The notes beneath the pieces were generated by a model that was given only the letters and a program-made list of their open reading frames with translations, had not been told where the DNA came from and did not search any database. A DNA stretch of 64,000 nucleotides from Borrelia duttonii Ly (lineage in GTDB: Bacteria; Spirochaetota; Spirochaetia; Borreliales; Borreliaceae). Location of the stretch: assembly GCF_000019685.1 (NCBI RefSeq), contig NC_011229.1, positions 1 through 64,000 of the forward strand, written 5' to 3'. Of this stretch, positions 8,454 to 17,215 are shown piece after piece; position 1 is the first letter of the stretch, and each line of letters begins with the position of its first letter. Made by a program: the position numbers and the translations under genes.

Positions 8454-9437
8454 ACCAGATTGCTATAGCAGTAGCACTAGTATTAGTTTTCATTTGCTTC
8501 TTTGACACCCTTAAGTCCCAAGTCTATTGCTCTTCTTATTCCTATTGTCAATATATCTAATGCCTTACTTGCTGCACTTACTGCCTCTCCTTTAACTGCA
8601 GCTGAAATATCTGCATCAGCAGCATTACCATTAGCAAATTTACCTCCCTTTGCCATCCCTCTCAAGACTATTCCTCCTGCTATTACTGCATCTTTAGGAG
8701 AAACACCCACATTAGTATTAGCATCATTATTTTCAGCTAACTTAGCTGATTTACCATTATCTTTTACCATCGCCTGTAATATATCAGCTCCACTTACTGC
8801 TCCTACCGCTTTAGCTGCATCTGTTGCTACTTTCTTTGCATTAGCTTGAGCACCTGCAACACCAGCACCTGCAGCAAATAATTTTCCTGCTTCTCCTTCA
8901 CCAGCAGCAGCATTTCTTGAACTACTACCATCACTTGCCTTCTTATCATCCCCAGCATCAGCACTCCCTACACCTTCAAGTACTACTTTCACAATTCCCT
9001 TAATTCCTTCTACTAACTTATCAACATCAGTACCTGCAACACCTGCTCCATTCTGATCAGCTACATTCCCTATTAATTCACTAGCATCTCCTATTGCCTC
9101 ACTTGCTTCCTTAGCTCCAGCTATTATCTTATCTAGTTTACCCTCCAACTAATGTTTTTAGCGCAGTCTCAGTAGCCTCAGCATTAGGATTCTTTTCTTT
9201 CTTCATTTCATTAAAAATTTTATTAAGCCCATCCTTAGTTTTCTGCACAGTACCCTGAACTTTCTTAAAATATTTCCCTACATCCGATTTCTTACTCTCC
9301 AAATTCAACCCCAATACACTCCCTACCATTTCTCCAAAAGACGTAAAAACATTCAAAAATTCATTACTTAATCCCACCAATGACTTCAAAAACCTATTCT
9401 CTCCTCTTTCTTCTCCCGCAACTCCCCCATTATTATA
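8424..9437 (-). pseudogene. vlp: vlp copy lacking its signal peptide, with three frameshifts
   Basis: The coding trace begins without a start as [19 protein letters not shown] and continues into the Vlp N-terminus at 9389. An extra G at about 9143 (GTTGGAGGG for GTTGAGGG) shifts the frame into the long central part (8483-9148). An extra A near 8493 and another near 8459 disrupt the C-terminus, after which SGSSSQNQ and the normal stop at 8424 can still be read. The leader and start codon are absent: the position of the lipobox Cys reads TAT (Tyr), and unrelated AT-rich DNA follows upstream. It can act only as a donor of internal sequence. Confidence 0.75.
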
Positions 9438-9887
9438 CTTATAGAAAAATATTTTTAAAAAATTAAATCTCCAAAAATTATTTATTTAACCAAAACAATA
9501 ACACCTTAATGTTACATAGTAATAAATATCCTATTATCTACATTCAATAACAAAATTTTACTATTATTAGATTTTTATACATTTTTAATATCTCTAGCAT
9601 CAATAATATAAAATTAATATAATAACAACATGTACAAAAACATAAATGACAACAATCAAGCAATTGATACCATCAAATGAAAAAATCATAACATGAATAT
9701 ATCAAATTTATAGGTTTCAGTTTGAAATTATTTTATTAATTGATTCTAATATTGTTGTTAATGTTATTAGAAATTTCAAAAAATAAACTTCAATTATACT
9801 TTTTTTTTGCACTACACTTTTATCATATAAGATATAAACACTAAAAAATTATTAAAAAAAAAGAAATAATTTATCATTATCTATAAT
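9438..9887. other. AT-rich intergenic stretch
   Basis: Nothing recognisable: no supported frame, no RNA gene, and no copy of the vlp hairpin. It separates the vlp array from the mixed remnants to its right. Confidence 0.4.
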
Positions 9888-10264
9888 TTAAACGAAATTT
9901 TTTTCACTCTCTGAAGATGAAATAAACGAAGGAACATTAGAATATTACACTCAACCTGATACACTAATCAAGTTTAGCGAAGAGTTTAACATCGCACCCA
10001 TAATCAGTTATCAAAACCCAATATCTCTTATTCATTGTTTTAACATTACAGTGGCAGTTAACAAAGACCCTGATAGTCCTTATAACAAACTAAGTAAATT
10101 ATTAGACAAGCAAAACAACAAACATGAGACAATGAAACTTTGATTCTTATACCAACCTCAATCTTAATAAAGCTGTATTTATCAAAAAATCAACAAACAT
10201 GAAAGGCATACCTGAATTGAAAACAGCTACTTTTTTTATTAAAGCCATTAATTCTCAAAATTAG
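9888..10264 (+). pseudogene. Remnant of an unrecognised protein, possibly plasmid or prophage derived
   Basis: A plus-strand frame without a start codon reads about 83 residues, including SEDEINEGTLEYYTQPDTLI and NITVAVNKDPDSPYNKL. After a one-base shift near 10140 it continues for about 40 more (FDSYTNLNLNKAVFIKK...) to a stop at 10262-10264. The composition is not Vlp-like and the pieces read as parts of one soluble protein. It may come from a Borrelia plasmid or cp32-type prophage gene, but I cannot name the family. It is an isolated decayed insert among surface-antigen remnants. Confidence 0.45.
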
Positions 10265-10324
10265 AAATAACAAAATACCTAACTATTATTTCTATATTCA
10301 CAGATCTATAGAAATAATAGTTTT

Positions 10325-10539
10325 CTATCTTGACTTATTAATCTCATAATATTATCAACATCAATTTATAAGAGCAAGTATTAATTCTTCTTTCTCATGT
10401 TTTATTACAGAATCTCCTCTTACTACTTTTTTAACAAAAACTTTACTAACAACATATTCTTTTCTTGGTTCATCACTTTGAAAACTATTTACAACCTCTT
10501 TTAAAAAATCGTTAGGTATTCCTCCTTTATTATCCATTA
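10325..10539 (-). pseudogene. Decayed duplicate of the PFam54 lipoprotein gene (N-terminal part)
   Basis: The minus strand from an ATG at 10537-10539 reads DNKGGIPNDFLKEVVN and KKVVRGDSVIKHEKEELI, which align with residues 24-85 of the intact protein at 524-1378. An extra T near 10372 shifts the frame, after which NIMRLISQD matches NSVMGLLNQD before the trace ends. The signal peptide and the whole helical domain are missing. Confidence 0.75.
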
Positions 10540-10591
10540 TAACTATAGTATTTTTTATTTTTATTTTAATATCGTTAGGCTATAATTTTAA

Positions 10592-10675
10592 CGTCACCCT
10601 ATACCAATCACTAAAATTATAAAAAAAGATAAATTAATATCAATTAGTATAACTCGTTTTAATATTCTAATATTT
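10592..10675. repeat. Dispersed repeat shared with 1604-1690
   Basis: Second copy of the AT-rich block that lies upstream of the intact PFam54 gene. Here it sits about 55 bp upstream of the decayed PFam54 copy, so gene start and upstream region were duplicated together. Confidence 0.6.
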
Positions 10676-10689
10676 CAAATCAATTACAC

Positions 10690-10780
10690 TCCCATCTTCC
10701 TCCCTTGCTTTCCCCTCGTCCCCTTTTACTCCCCCACTATTATATCCCATCACCACCATCATACTATATATTCAATGCAT
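10690..10780 (-). pseudogene. vlp leader remnant with lipobox Cys replaced by Tyr
   Basis: The minus strand reads MMVVMGYNSGGVKGDEGK, the lipobox region of a Vlp with TAT in place of TGT at the lipidated Cys. It continues for about 10 codons and is lost. No mature domain is attached. Confidence 0.55.
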
Positions 10781-10827
10781 CTTAATTTGCACTGACATAC
10801 CTTGTTTGTTATTCCCTAACTCACTTA

Positions 10828-11268
10828 CTAAACTCTCATTACCACTTTCTTTAATAATTCTAAATAGATTTTCAATGAAGTTAAAACTCCCTTAAACATA
10901 TCAAATTGCAATTCTAATTGGATTTTTTGCATTCTTTGATTCATCGCTCTGTTATCAATACCTACCATTGCTTTGCTTGCCACTTTTTCTAATTCCTCTG
11001 GTGCTTCTCCAAATTTACCACTCAAACTATACTTCTTCCTACTTCCATTACACTTAAACTTTTAGCATCGCCTTTCCCTTCTCCTTCTGCTACTCCTACA
11101 TTATTATATCCCATATCACTATCACCACAATCATCACAACACCATTACTCCCTTCACTCTCTTCCTTCTCCACCCTCCTCTTCTATTATCTCTCTTTCCT
11201 TTATATTCTCTATTATTTATTCCCTCTTCTCTTCTTCTTTCTCTTTCATACTTTTCTTAGCCTCCTAT
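10828..11268 (-). pseudogene. vlp 5' remnant of the second subfamily
   Basis: The trace begins with an AATAGGAGG site and an ATG near 11248, whose frame closes after about 10 codons. It then passes a purine-rich tract, a degenerate lipobox MGYNNVGV (Tyr for Cys) near 11113, and a KSLSVMEVGRS segment matching the gene at 7068-8165. The frame 10828-11025 encodes SGKFGEAPEELEKVASKAMVG, matching the same gene's central block. The rest of the gene is missing. Confidence 0.65.
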
Positions 11269-11649
11269 TTTTTATTTATTTAGCTTTAAAAAAACGCATA
11301 CAACAATGAATGAATGGCTAAATCACACTTCATACAAATATCTATATAATAAATTGATAAGTTGTTTTCTTATAAATTTAAAAACACAAAATTTTTGATA
11401 TTCCGTTTCCAAATTTAGAATATATAATAACAACATACAATGTTAATTTTTGTGAATGCCGATGTATTTCAATGCCATATTAATTATGATGCAAGATAAA
11501 ATTAGAACTGTCAAAACCTTTTAAATAATTAATAATATCTCATATCAATAAAAATTGAACTTACTAGTGAATATTGTCAAATTAAACATCTTAAATAATA
11601 ACTAATAAACGTCAATAAAAAAACGAATCTTATTAATATCACAAAACAA
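11269..11649. other. AT-rich intergenic stretch
   Basis: No supported gene or RNA. The first part (11275-11340) resembles the vlp upstream spacer (a TAGCTTTAAAAAAACGCATACAAC-like text shared in kind with 4560-4600); the rest has no recognised content. Confidence 0.35.
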
Positions 11650-11680
11650 AAGATACTACAAGTTTAATTCTCAGTATCTT
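11650..11680 (-). terminator. Conserved vlp 3' hairpin left behind by a lost vlp
   Basis: AAGATACT pairs with AGTATCTT (8 bp) around a 15-nt loop. It stands about 50 bp past a surviving vlp stop codon at 11731-11733, the same spacing as in the larger copies. Confidence 0.6.
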
Positions 11681-11730
11681 CCTTTTATAAGCTAACTTAT
11701 ATTCTTTTATTATTTAGTTACATAATTTTA

Positions 11731-11798
11731 TTAATTTTGACCAACAGAACCACCATTCTCAAATGCTACAGAAATAACATTAACATTAATTTTTAAAC
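11731..11798 (-). pseudogene. vlp C-terminal scrap, outermost remnant of the array
   Basis: The minus strand reads KINVNVISVAFENGGSVGQN and a stop, matching the C-terminal ends of the first-subfamily Vlps here. Nothing upstream continues the gene. It marks the inner edge of the vlp archive; the following 260 bp to 12060 hold nothing recognisable. Confidence 0.65.
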
Positions 11799-12089
11799 TA
11801 ACAAAATAGTTAATAGACTAGTAAAAATAAAAGTATAAGATAAATACTAAAAAAATTAAGATTGTGCTATTACTTGATATTTGCTATAAAAATTAATTAA
11901 TAACATACTTGATAAAATAATCACAGATGATAAGACTACTAGTCAAATCAATTGATGATATCACTTCTAACATATTTTTCAAATTTATAAAAAACATTGT
12001 ATTTCTAATAATGTCTATTAATTAATAGATCAAGTAATCCTATTGATCCAAAGAATAAATTGCAATACAATTTTTCATATAAGAATAAA

Positions 12090-12656
12090 ATGTTACACTT
12101 TCTTATACACACTATGACAAAGTTAAAACTTATATCTTATTTAATATTAATAACATACTCACATGCTTGGTGCTACACACGCACAAATAATCAATTTACA
12201 AACATAAAACCCTTACAAATTGGAATTATTCAACATAATTACATAAATTTAACTCCTTATAATCAAAAACATAAATATCGTTCATTTCTTGGAATAACGA
12301 TAATTTATAATGATTGGATTGATTTTAACATCATTCCAATCCATTTTTATCCACACAGTGCCAATCTATTATCAAATTCATATTTTAACTTTTCCATATC
12401 TCTTTATATATTAAAATATAAAATACACATATATCCCTTTATTATCAATATCTTAATAGGACCTCAATTACCCATAACCCTTAGAACAGATATTATTACT
12501 GGTAATAATATTTCTGCTTTTCTTTTTCCTGCTTTACCTTTTCTTTCCATTAAACTTAATATCCCAATCAATAATGTATTTTCTATTACCTCCACCTTTT
12601 CTTCATCTCTTAGTGAATATTTTTTAGTAGATGCAGCTATCATATTCGCTATATAA
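12090..12656 (+). CDS. Hypothetical exported protein at the start of the conserved chromosome
   Basis: A frame of 188 residues from this ATG (198 from an upstream TTG at 12060). Residues from about 9 form a short signal-like segment (MTKLKLISYLILITYSHA), followed by a body rich in Asn, Ile, Phe and aromatic residues with alternating hydrophobic stretches, compatible with a small membrane or beta-rich envelope protein. No family was recognised. It occupies the position of BB0001 in the B. burgdorferi gene order, but orthology is not shown. No clear ribosome binding site precedes any of the three possible starts. Confidence that it is a gene is moderate. Confidence 0.5.
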   Translation: MLHFLIHTMTKLKLISYLILITYSHAWCYTRTNNQFTNIKPLQIGIIQHNYINLTPYNQKHKYRSFLGITIIYNDWIDFNIIPIHFYPHSANLLSNSYFNFSISLYILKYKIHIYPFIINILIGPQLPITLRTDIITGNNISAFLFPALPFLSIKLNIPINNVFSITSTFSSSLSEYFLVDAAIIFAI

Positions 12657-12770
12657 TTTATTCATCACTATTTATACAAAACACAAATTCAGGTATTATA
12701 AAAAAGATAACTTTAATAAAAGTTAACATAAAATTTTTTCAATATTTTAAATAAACAAAAATAAAAAATA

Positions 12771-13808
12771 TTATTTCTCTATATTAATCCCCTTAAAACC
12801 TTCGGGAATCAGTACAATATCAATACCTGAATTTAACGACTGTTTAATAGCATACTCTAAATTAAAATTATTAACAATTGCTCCCATATCATATGCATCC
12901 GTCATTATAATGCTAAAAATATTCAGATTATCTCTTATAATCTCTACTATATCTCTTGACATACTACTAACATCCTTGGAAATATTAGGTACAAGTATAT
13001 GAGCAAGCATTAAAAATTTTGCCTCTTTACCAAAAACAAATGGCACGAAATTATTTAACATCAAAAAATTTTTACTATAAGGCAATAAAGCTAAATCCTT
13101 ATGAGTATCTATCTTAGTACCTCCAAGTCCTGGAAAGTGCTTAACCACAGCAAAAACCCCTTCTCTTTGCATTCCATCAACAAATGCCTCTACCATAAGA
13201 CCAATATCGTAAAATGAATACCCAAAAGTCCTATTACCTAATGGACTATCAGGTGCAAATTTAGAATCTGCTACAGGTGCCATATTCATATTTATCCCAA
13301 GACGTCTAAGTTGTTTTCCAAGAATTTCACCTATCTTATATGCAAGTTGAACATCTTTTGTCTTCCCAACAGATTCCATAGAAGGAAAATTATACACTCC
13401 TAGTTTTTCATTTTCACTAGCTCTACTAACCAAGCCCCCTTCCTCATCAACAGCAATTAAAAGTTTGGAACCAAGATATTTTTTTAATTTTTCAATTAAT
13501 TTTTTAGTTTGTTCAGCATCCTTAAAGTTTTCTCTAAACAAAATAACTCCCACTGGATTTATCTCTTGTATTTTCATAAGTTCACTTTTACTAAGTGATT
13601 GAACAGAACTAGGATTAGAAACATTTCTAATACCAATAAAAATATAACTTCCATTTAAAATATCTTTAGAATTAACTTTTCCTAAAAACTTATCAACATC
13701 TATAAGATCAAATTTATCACTTTCAAAATAATCATAATCTATATCTGGAATAGAACCCAATAAAACAAAATGAAAAAACAAAAGTACAAATAATATCAAT
13801 CTAAACAT
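12771..13808 (-). CDS. Glycoside hydrolase family 3 protein (beta-N-acetylhexosaminidase-like)
   Basis: The 345-residue product starts with a signal peptide (MFRLILFVLLFFHFVLLGS) and carries GH3 motifs: DEEGGLVSR near residue 120, APVADSKFAPDSPLGNRTFG near 180, KHFPGLGGTKIDTH near 225 with the Asp-Thr-His characteristic of NagZ-type enzymes, and TDAYDMGAI near 300 as the candidate nucleophile region. NagZ-type enzymes remove N-acetylglucosamine from muropeptides or chitin-derived sugars; this one would act outside the cytoplasm. The frame is open further upstream, but the ATG at 13808 has an AAAGG site and directly follows the signal peptide logic. It overlaps the stop of the upstream gene by 8 bp, so the two are co-transcribed. 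Confidence 0.8.
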   Translation of the reverse strand: MFRLILFVLLFFHFVLLGSIPDIDYDYFESDKFDLIDVDKFLGKVNSKDILNGSYIFIGIRNVSNPSSVQSLSKSELMKIQEINPVGVILFRENFKDAEQTKKLIEKLKKYLGSKLLIAVDEEGGLVSRASENEKLGVYNFPSMESVGKTKDVQLAYKIGEILGKQLRRLGINMNMAPVADSKFAPDSPLGNRTFGYSFYDIGLMVEAFVDGMQREGVFAVVKHFPGLGGTKIDTHKDLALLPYSKNFLMLNNFVPFVFGKEAKFLMLAHILVPNISKDVSSMSRDIVEIIRDNLNIFSIIMTDAYDMGAIVNNFNLEYAIKQSLNSGIDIVLIPEGFKGINIEK

Positions 13809-15255
13809 TCCATTTACCTTTCTTAAAATCCAAATTATATTTATTCTGTAATACATTATTAAGACCAATATTTAAGTATTTAGCAATATCAAAAAATGCA
13901 TCTGAAAATTTATCACTCATATAATTACTCATAATAAGTGTATTAATAAATAATTTAGCAGGTAAAAATCTATCTTCCCTATTAACCTCAAAAATCAATG
14001 GATTATCTACCATCTTTATAACTTCCCATGTTATTTGCTCAATTGAAGTATATTTGCCAAATTCTTTAGTCTGTTCAATAACTCTCATAGGCATATCTGA
14101 TATTATTCTATCAATATTTTTGATCAAATACTCCAAATTAAAAAGACCTGTAGCACAATTAAAAAAAATCTTACCTCCTTTGTACTCAAATTGCAACACT
14201 GTTTCTCTAGAAATAACACTACCAATATCAACACAGTTTAAATTATTATCATCATCTAAAATTAAAATCCCTCCCTTTGTATCTAGTGGTGTCTTAACAC
14301 TAAACTCAAATCCAGCAGAATCATTAGTTATAGCCATTATAGCAAGTGTTTTTAAATTAACAGTAAAACCAACATTATCAATGTTCCCAATATATACAAA
14401 TTTTTTACCTGAATTATAAAGTTGCATATAAATATCCCTCAAAATTTTAAAATTTTGACCATGTCCTGCAGGTAAAGCTAAAAAAACTTTCTTTCCATTA
14501 TTAACATAATCAAAATATTCATAATGACCATCACTTAACTCTTTATAACAATACACCAAAGGCTGAATTGCTGTTAAAATATCCGATTTACAAAAATCAC
14601 AATAATTTAAACTCTTAATCAAATTATTATCAAAAATACCGTCTAAAAAATCAGAAATTAACTTATAAGTCTTAACACTTGTCATTTGAAAAATAGAAGG
14701 TTTAATATTTTCACCATAAAGTTCATAATACTGCCTAGACAGCAATAAAAGATGTCGAATTTTTAATTCTAAAAACGAAAATCCATAACTACCATCTGCA
14801 TTAACATACGCAGGTGTAATTCCTTTGGGCAAATGTCCAAAAAATTCCTTAGCTTCTAATATTTTATTTGCATATAAAAAATATAAGTCATTATTAAAAT
14901 CACTATTTTTAAGTAGATCAAAATAACTAGTTGCAGAACCTCCATTTAAAATCCCAAACGAAAAATAAGGATAAAGTGACAATCCTATCTTTCTTAAATT
15001 ATCAGCAGTAAAAACATAAAAATCACCTTCTGATGAGAATAAAAACTTTCTATAATCATCAAAATATTTTTTCAAATTATTTTCAACAAGTTCTTTTCTA
15101 AATTTTAATTTAACAAAATTATCAGTAAGACTCAAAATATTACTATGACTTTCACTTGGAAAAGTTTTAAAAGATATATCTAACCCTTTAAGGTCATGCA
15201 TATTAAGCATATTAAGTACTTTTTGAGAAAAAACTTTATCTATTACTTCACACAT
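13801..15255 (-). CDS. UDPGP-family nucleotidyltransferase (UTP-glucose-1-phosphate uridylyltransferase-like)
   Basis: The 484-residue product has the features of the eukaryote-type UDP-sugar pyrophosphorylase family: a glycine-rich loop FGILNGGSATSYFD near residue 105, a PAGHGQNF motif, and GNIDNVGFTVNLKTL, which corresponds to the N-x-DN-G-x-x-VDL nucleotide-binding motif. Such enzymes form UDP-sugars from UTP and a sugar 1-phosphate. The start chosen is the ATG at 15255, which has a GAGG site 8 nt upstream; an upstream TTG at 15294 lacks one. It is divergent from phosphoglucomutase (15349), which would supply the sugar 1-phosphate, and is followed by the GH3 hydrolase. The exact sugar is unknown. 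Confidence 0.7.
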   Translation of the reverse strand: MCEVIDKVFSQKVLNMLNMHDLKGLDISFKTFPSESHSNILSLTDNFVKLKFRKELVENNLKKYFDDYRKFLFSSEGDFYVFTADNLRKIGLSLYPYFSFGILNGGSATSYFDLLKNSDFNNDLYFLYANKILEAKEFFGHLPKGITPAYVNADGSYGFSFLELKIRHLLLLSRQYYELYGENIKPSIFQMTSVKTYKLISDFLDGIFDNNLIKSLNYCDFCKSDILTAIQPLVYCYKELSDGHYEYFDYVNNGKKVFLALPAGHGQNFKILRDIYMQLYNSGKKFVYIGNIDNVGFTVNLKTLAIMAITNDSAGFEFSVKTPLDTKGGILILDDDNNLNCVDIGSVISRETVLQFEYKGGKIFFNCATGLFNLEYLIKNIDRIISDMPMRVIEQTKEFGKYTSIEQITWEVIKMVDNPLIFEVNREDRFLPAKLFINTLIMSNYMSDKFSDAFFDIAKYLNIGLNNVLQNKYNLDFKKGKWNV

Positions 15256-15326
15256 ACTAAAAACCTCATTCAAACATAAGGTAAATAAATACAATTATAT
15301 TTTAATATTAGCATTTATTGTAGTAC

Positions 15327-15332
15327 TATACT
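15327..15332 (+). promoter_or_regulatory. Candidate -10 box for the phosphoglucomutase gene
   Basis: TATACT lies 16 nt before the ATG at 15349 in the 93-bp divergent intergenic region. The -35 position is only AATATT, so the promoter is weakly supported. Confidence 0.35.
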
Positions 15333-15348
15333 AATTAAGAGAAAAAAC

Positions 15349-17139
15349 ATGTTAAAAAATTATATATTAAATATGACAAACTTAAAAAAGTCTATTAACG
15401 AAATGATACTCTCTCCTTCAGGATTTAGAAAAATATTTGCACAATCAAAAAAAGAAAATTCAATGGATAATGAAATAAATGAAGATGATAAAATATTAGT
15501 TGCAATAATATCACTTACAATATCTAATTACTTTCAAGACAAGCCAAAACAATACATTAACGTTGGATTGGATTCAAGAGCAACGGGAAACGTAATATCA
15601 CAAATAATAATTAAAACATTAATTTTAAACAATGACAAAATTAATTTTTTTGGTATACTTCCAATACCAGAAATTTTGGCTTACACAAAAATTAGTAAAA
15701 ATTCAAAAGGATTCATATACATTTCTGCTAGCCATAATCCTAAAGGATATAATGGTATTAAAACTGGTCTAGATGATGGGGGCGTGTTAAATTCAAATGA
15801 AATAAACAAAATAATAAAACAAATCAAATCTAATATCCAAAATGAAAATCTAATAAAAAATCTAATAAAAAAATTACAAAATTTTAATAATAATACTAAA
15901 TACTTAAAAACATATGAAACAATCATAGCTTCAAAAGACAAATTGAAAGCACAATCTTACAACGCATATAAATCACTAATGCAACAAATCATATATTCAG
16001 ACGAGCATAACCAAGAAAACATTGATATACTAAAAGCAAATATCAAAAAAGAACAAATAGGAATAATAGGTGAAATGAACGGAGGATCTCGCATCAATTC
16101 AATTGATAAAGAAATGCTTCAATCTCTAGGACTAAAATTAGAATTTCATAACACTGAAATTGGCATTTTTAAGCATGGAATGACTCCTGAAGGAAAATCT
16201 TTAAACATGTGCAAAAAAATATTAGAACAAAAATTTCAAAAAGACAATTCATTTCAACTAGGATATGTACCTGACTGTGATGGAGATAGAGGAAATCTGA
16301 TTACAATAAACAAAAATGGACAAGCAAATATTATTTCATCACAAAAAATATTTGCACTCTCAGTACTCTCAGAACTTAGTTACCTTTATCATATAGGAAT
16401 TAAAAAAAACTTAGCTGTAGTGGTTAATGATGCAACTTCTCTAAATATCGAAAAAATAGCCTCACTATTTAATGCAAAAGTTTACAGAGTTGAAGTAGGA
16501 GAAGCAAATTTAACAGAAATGGCTGATATTTTACGAAACAAAGGACTAATAATCAAAATTTTTGGAGAAGGATCAAATGGAGGAAATATCACACATCCTT
16601 CAAAGGTAAGAGACCCACTTGCAACTGTTTTTAGCATTATAAAATTACTTAAAATCAAAAATCTTTACAAAATATGGTGCACATTATCTCAAAATTCATA
16701 TAATGAATACTATAATCTCGATGACATATTAAAAACAATCAACTTTTACAGTAATGTAGAAGTATCATCAAAAGAAGCTATACTTAAAATAAGAGTACAA
16801 AATCAAGAAACATTAAAAACTAACTATGAAAAACTATTAAAAACAGAATTTAACAAAAATAATACGATAATAAACCAATTACAAATTAACAATTATGAAA
16901 TCCTTAATTACGAAGGAATAACACAAACTACTACTAGAACCCGTGATGCATCAGGAGGCCTTAAAGTTTTACTAAAAAATGACAAACACGAAATAATTGG
17001 CAGCTTATGGATGCGTGGCTCAAAAACAGAACCTATATTCAGAGTACTAAGCGAAGTTAAATCTGAATATCACAATTTATTATATGATATTTTGGATTTT
17101 CACAAACACTTAATAAAAAGTGCAAACTCAATAATATAA
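15349..17139 (+). CDS. pgm: Phosphoglucomutase / phosphomannomutase family enzyme
   Basis: The 596-residue product belongs to the alpha-D-phosphohexomutase family. It has the phosphoserine loop ISASHNPKGYNGIK near residue 127, the metal-binding DCDGDRGN near 308, the sugar-specificity region FGEGSNGGNITHPSKVRDP near 407, and a C-terminal phosphate-binding RGSKTEPIFRV near 565. It interconverts hexose 6- and 1-phosphates. It is longer than bacterial family members of about 450-550 residues, with extra lysine/asparagine-rich helical segments. It is transcribed away from the UDPGP-family gene. The ribosome binding site is weak (AAGAGA). Confidence 0.85.
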   Translation: MLKNYILNMTNLKKSINEMILSPSGFRKIFAQSKKENSMDNEINEDDKILVAIISLTISNYFQDKPKQYINVGLDSRATGNVISQIIIKTLILNNDKINFFGILPIPEILAYTKISKNSKGFIYISASHNPKGYNGIKTGLDDGGVLNSNEINKIIKQIKSNIQNENLIKNLIKKLQNFNNNTKYLKTYETIIASKDKLKAQSYNAYKSLMQQIIYSDEHNQENIDILKANIKKEQIGIIGEMNGGSRINSIDKEMLQSLGLKLEFHNTEIGIFKHGMTPEGKSLNMCKKILEQKFQKDNSFQLGYVPDCDGDRGNLITINKNGQANIISSQKIFALSVLSELSYLYHIGIKKNLAVVVNDATSLNIEKIASLFNAKVYRVEVGEANLTEMADILRNKGLIIKIFGEGSNGGNITHPSKVRDPLATVFSIIKLLKIKNLYKIWCTLSQNSYNEYYNLDDILKTINFYSNVEVSSKEAILKIRVQNQETLKTNYEKLLKTEFNKNNTIINQLQINNYEILNYEGITQTTTRTRDASGGLKVLLKNDKHEIIGSLWMRGSKTEPIFRVLSEVKSEYHNLLYDILDFHKHLIKSANSII

Positions 17140-17215
17140 TCTCAACACTGAAAATAAAAATTAACAATTTACTTTATAGCCACAATTAAAACAATTAATA
17201 CTCAAAATTACTTTT

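Noticed and set aside
1-12060. CRISPR array or insertion sequence in the repeat-rich subtelomere
   Set aside because: The repeats are vlp coding segments and their flanks. There is no regular repeat-spacer pattern, no transposase-like frame and no terminal inverted repeats.
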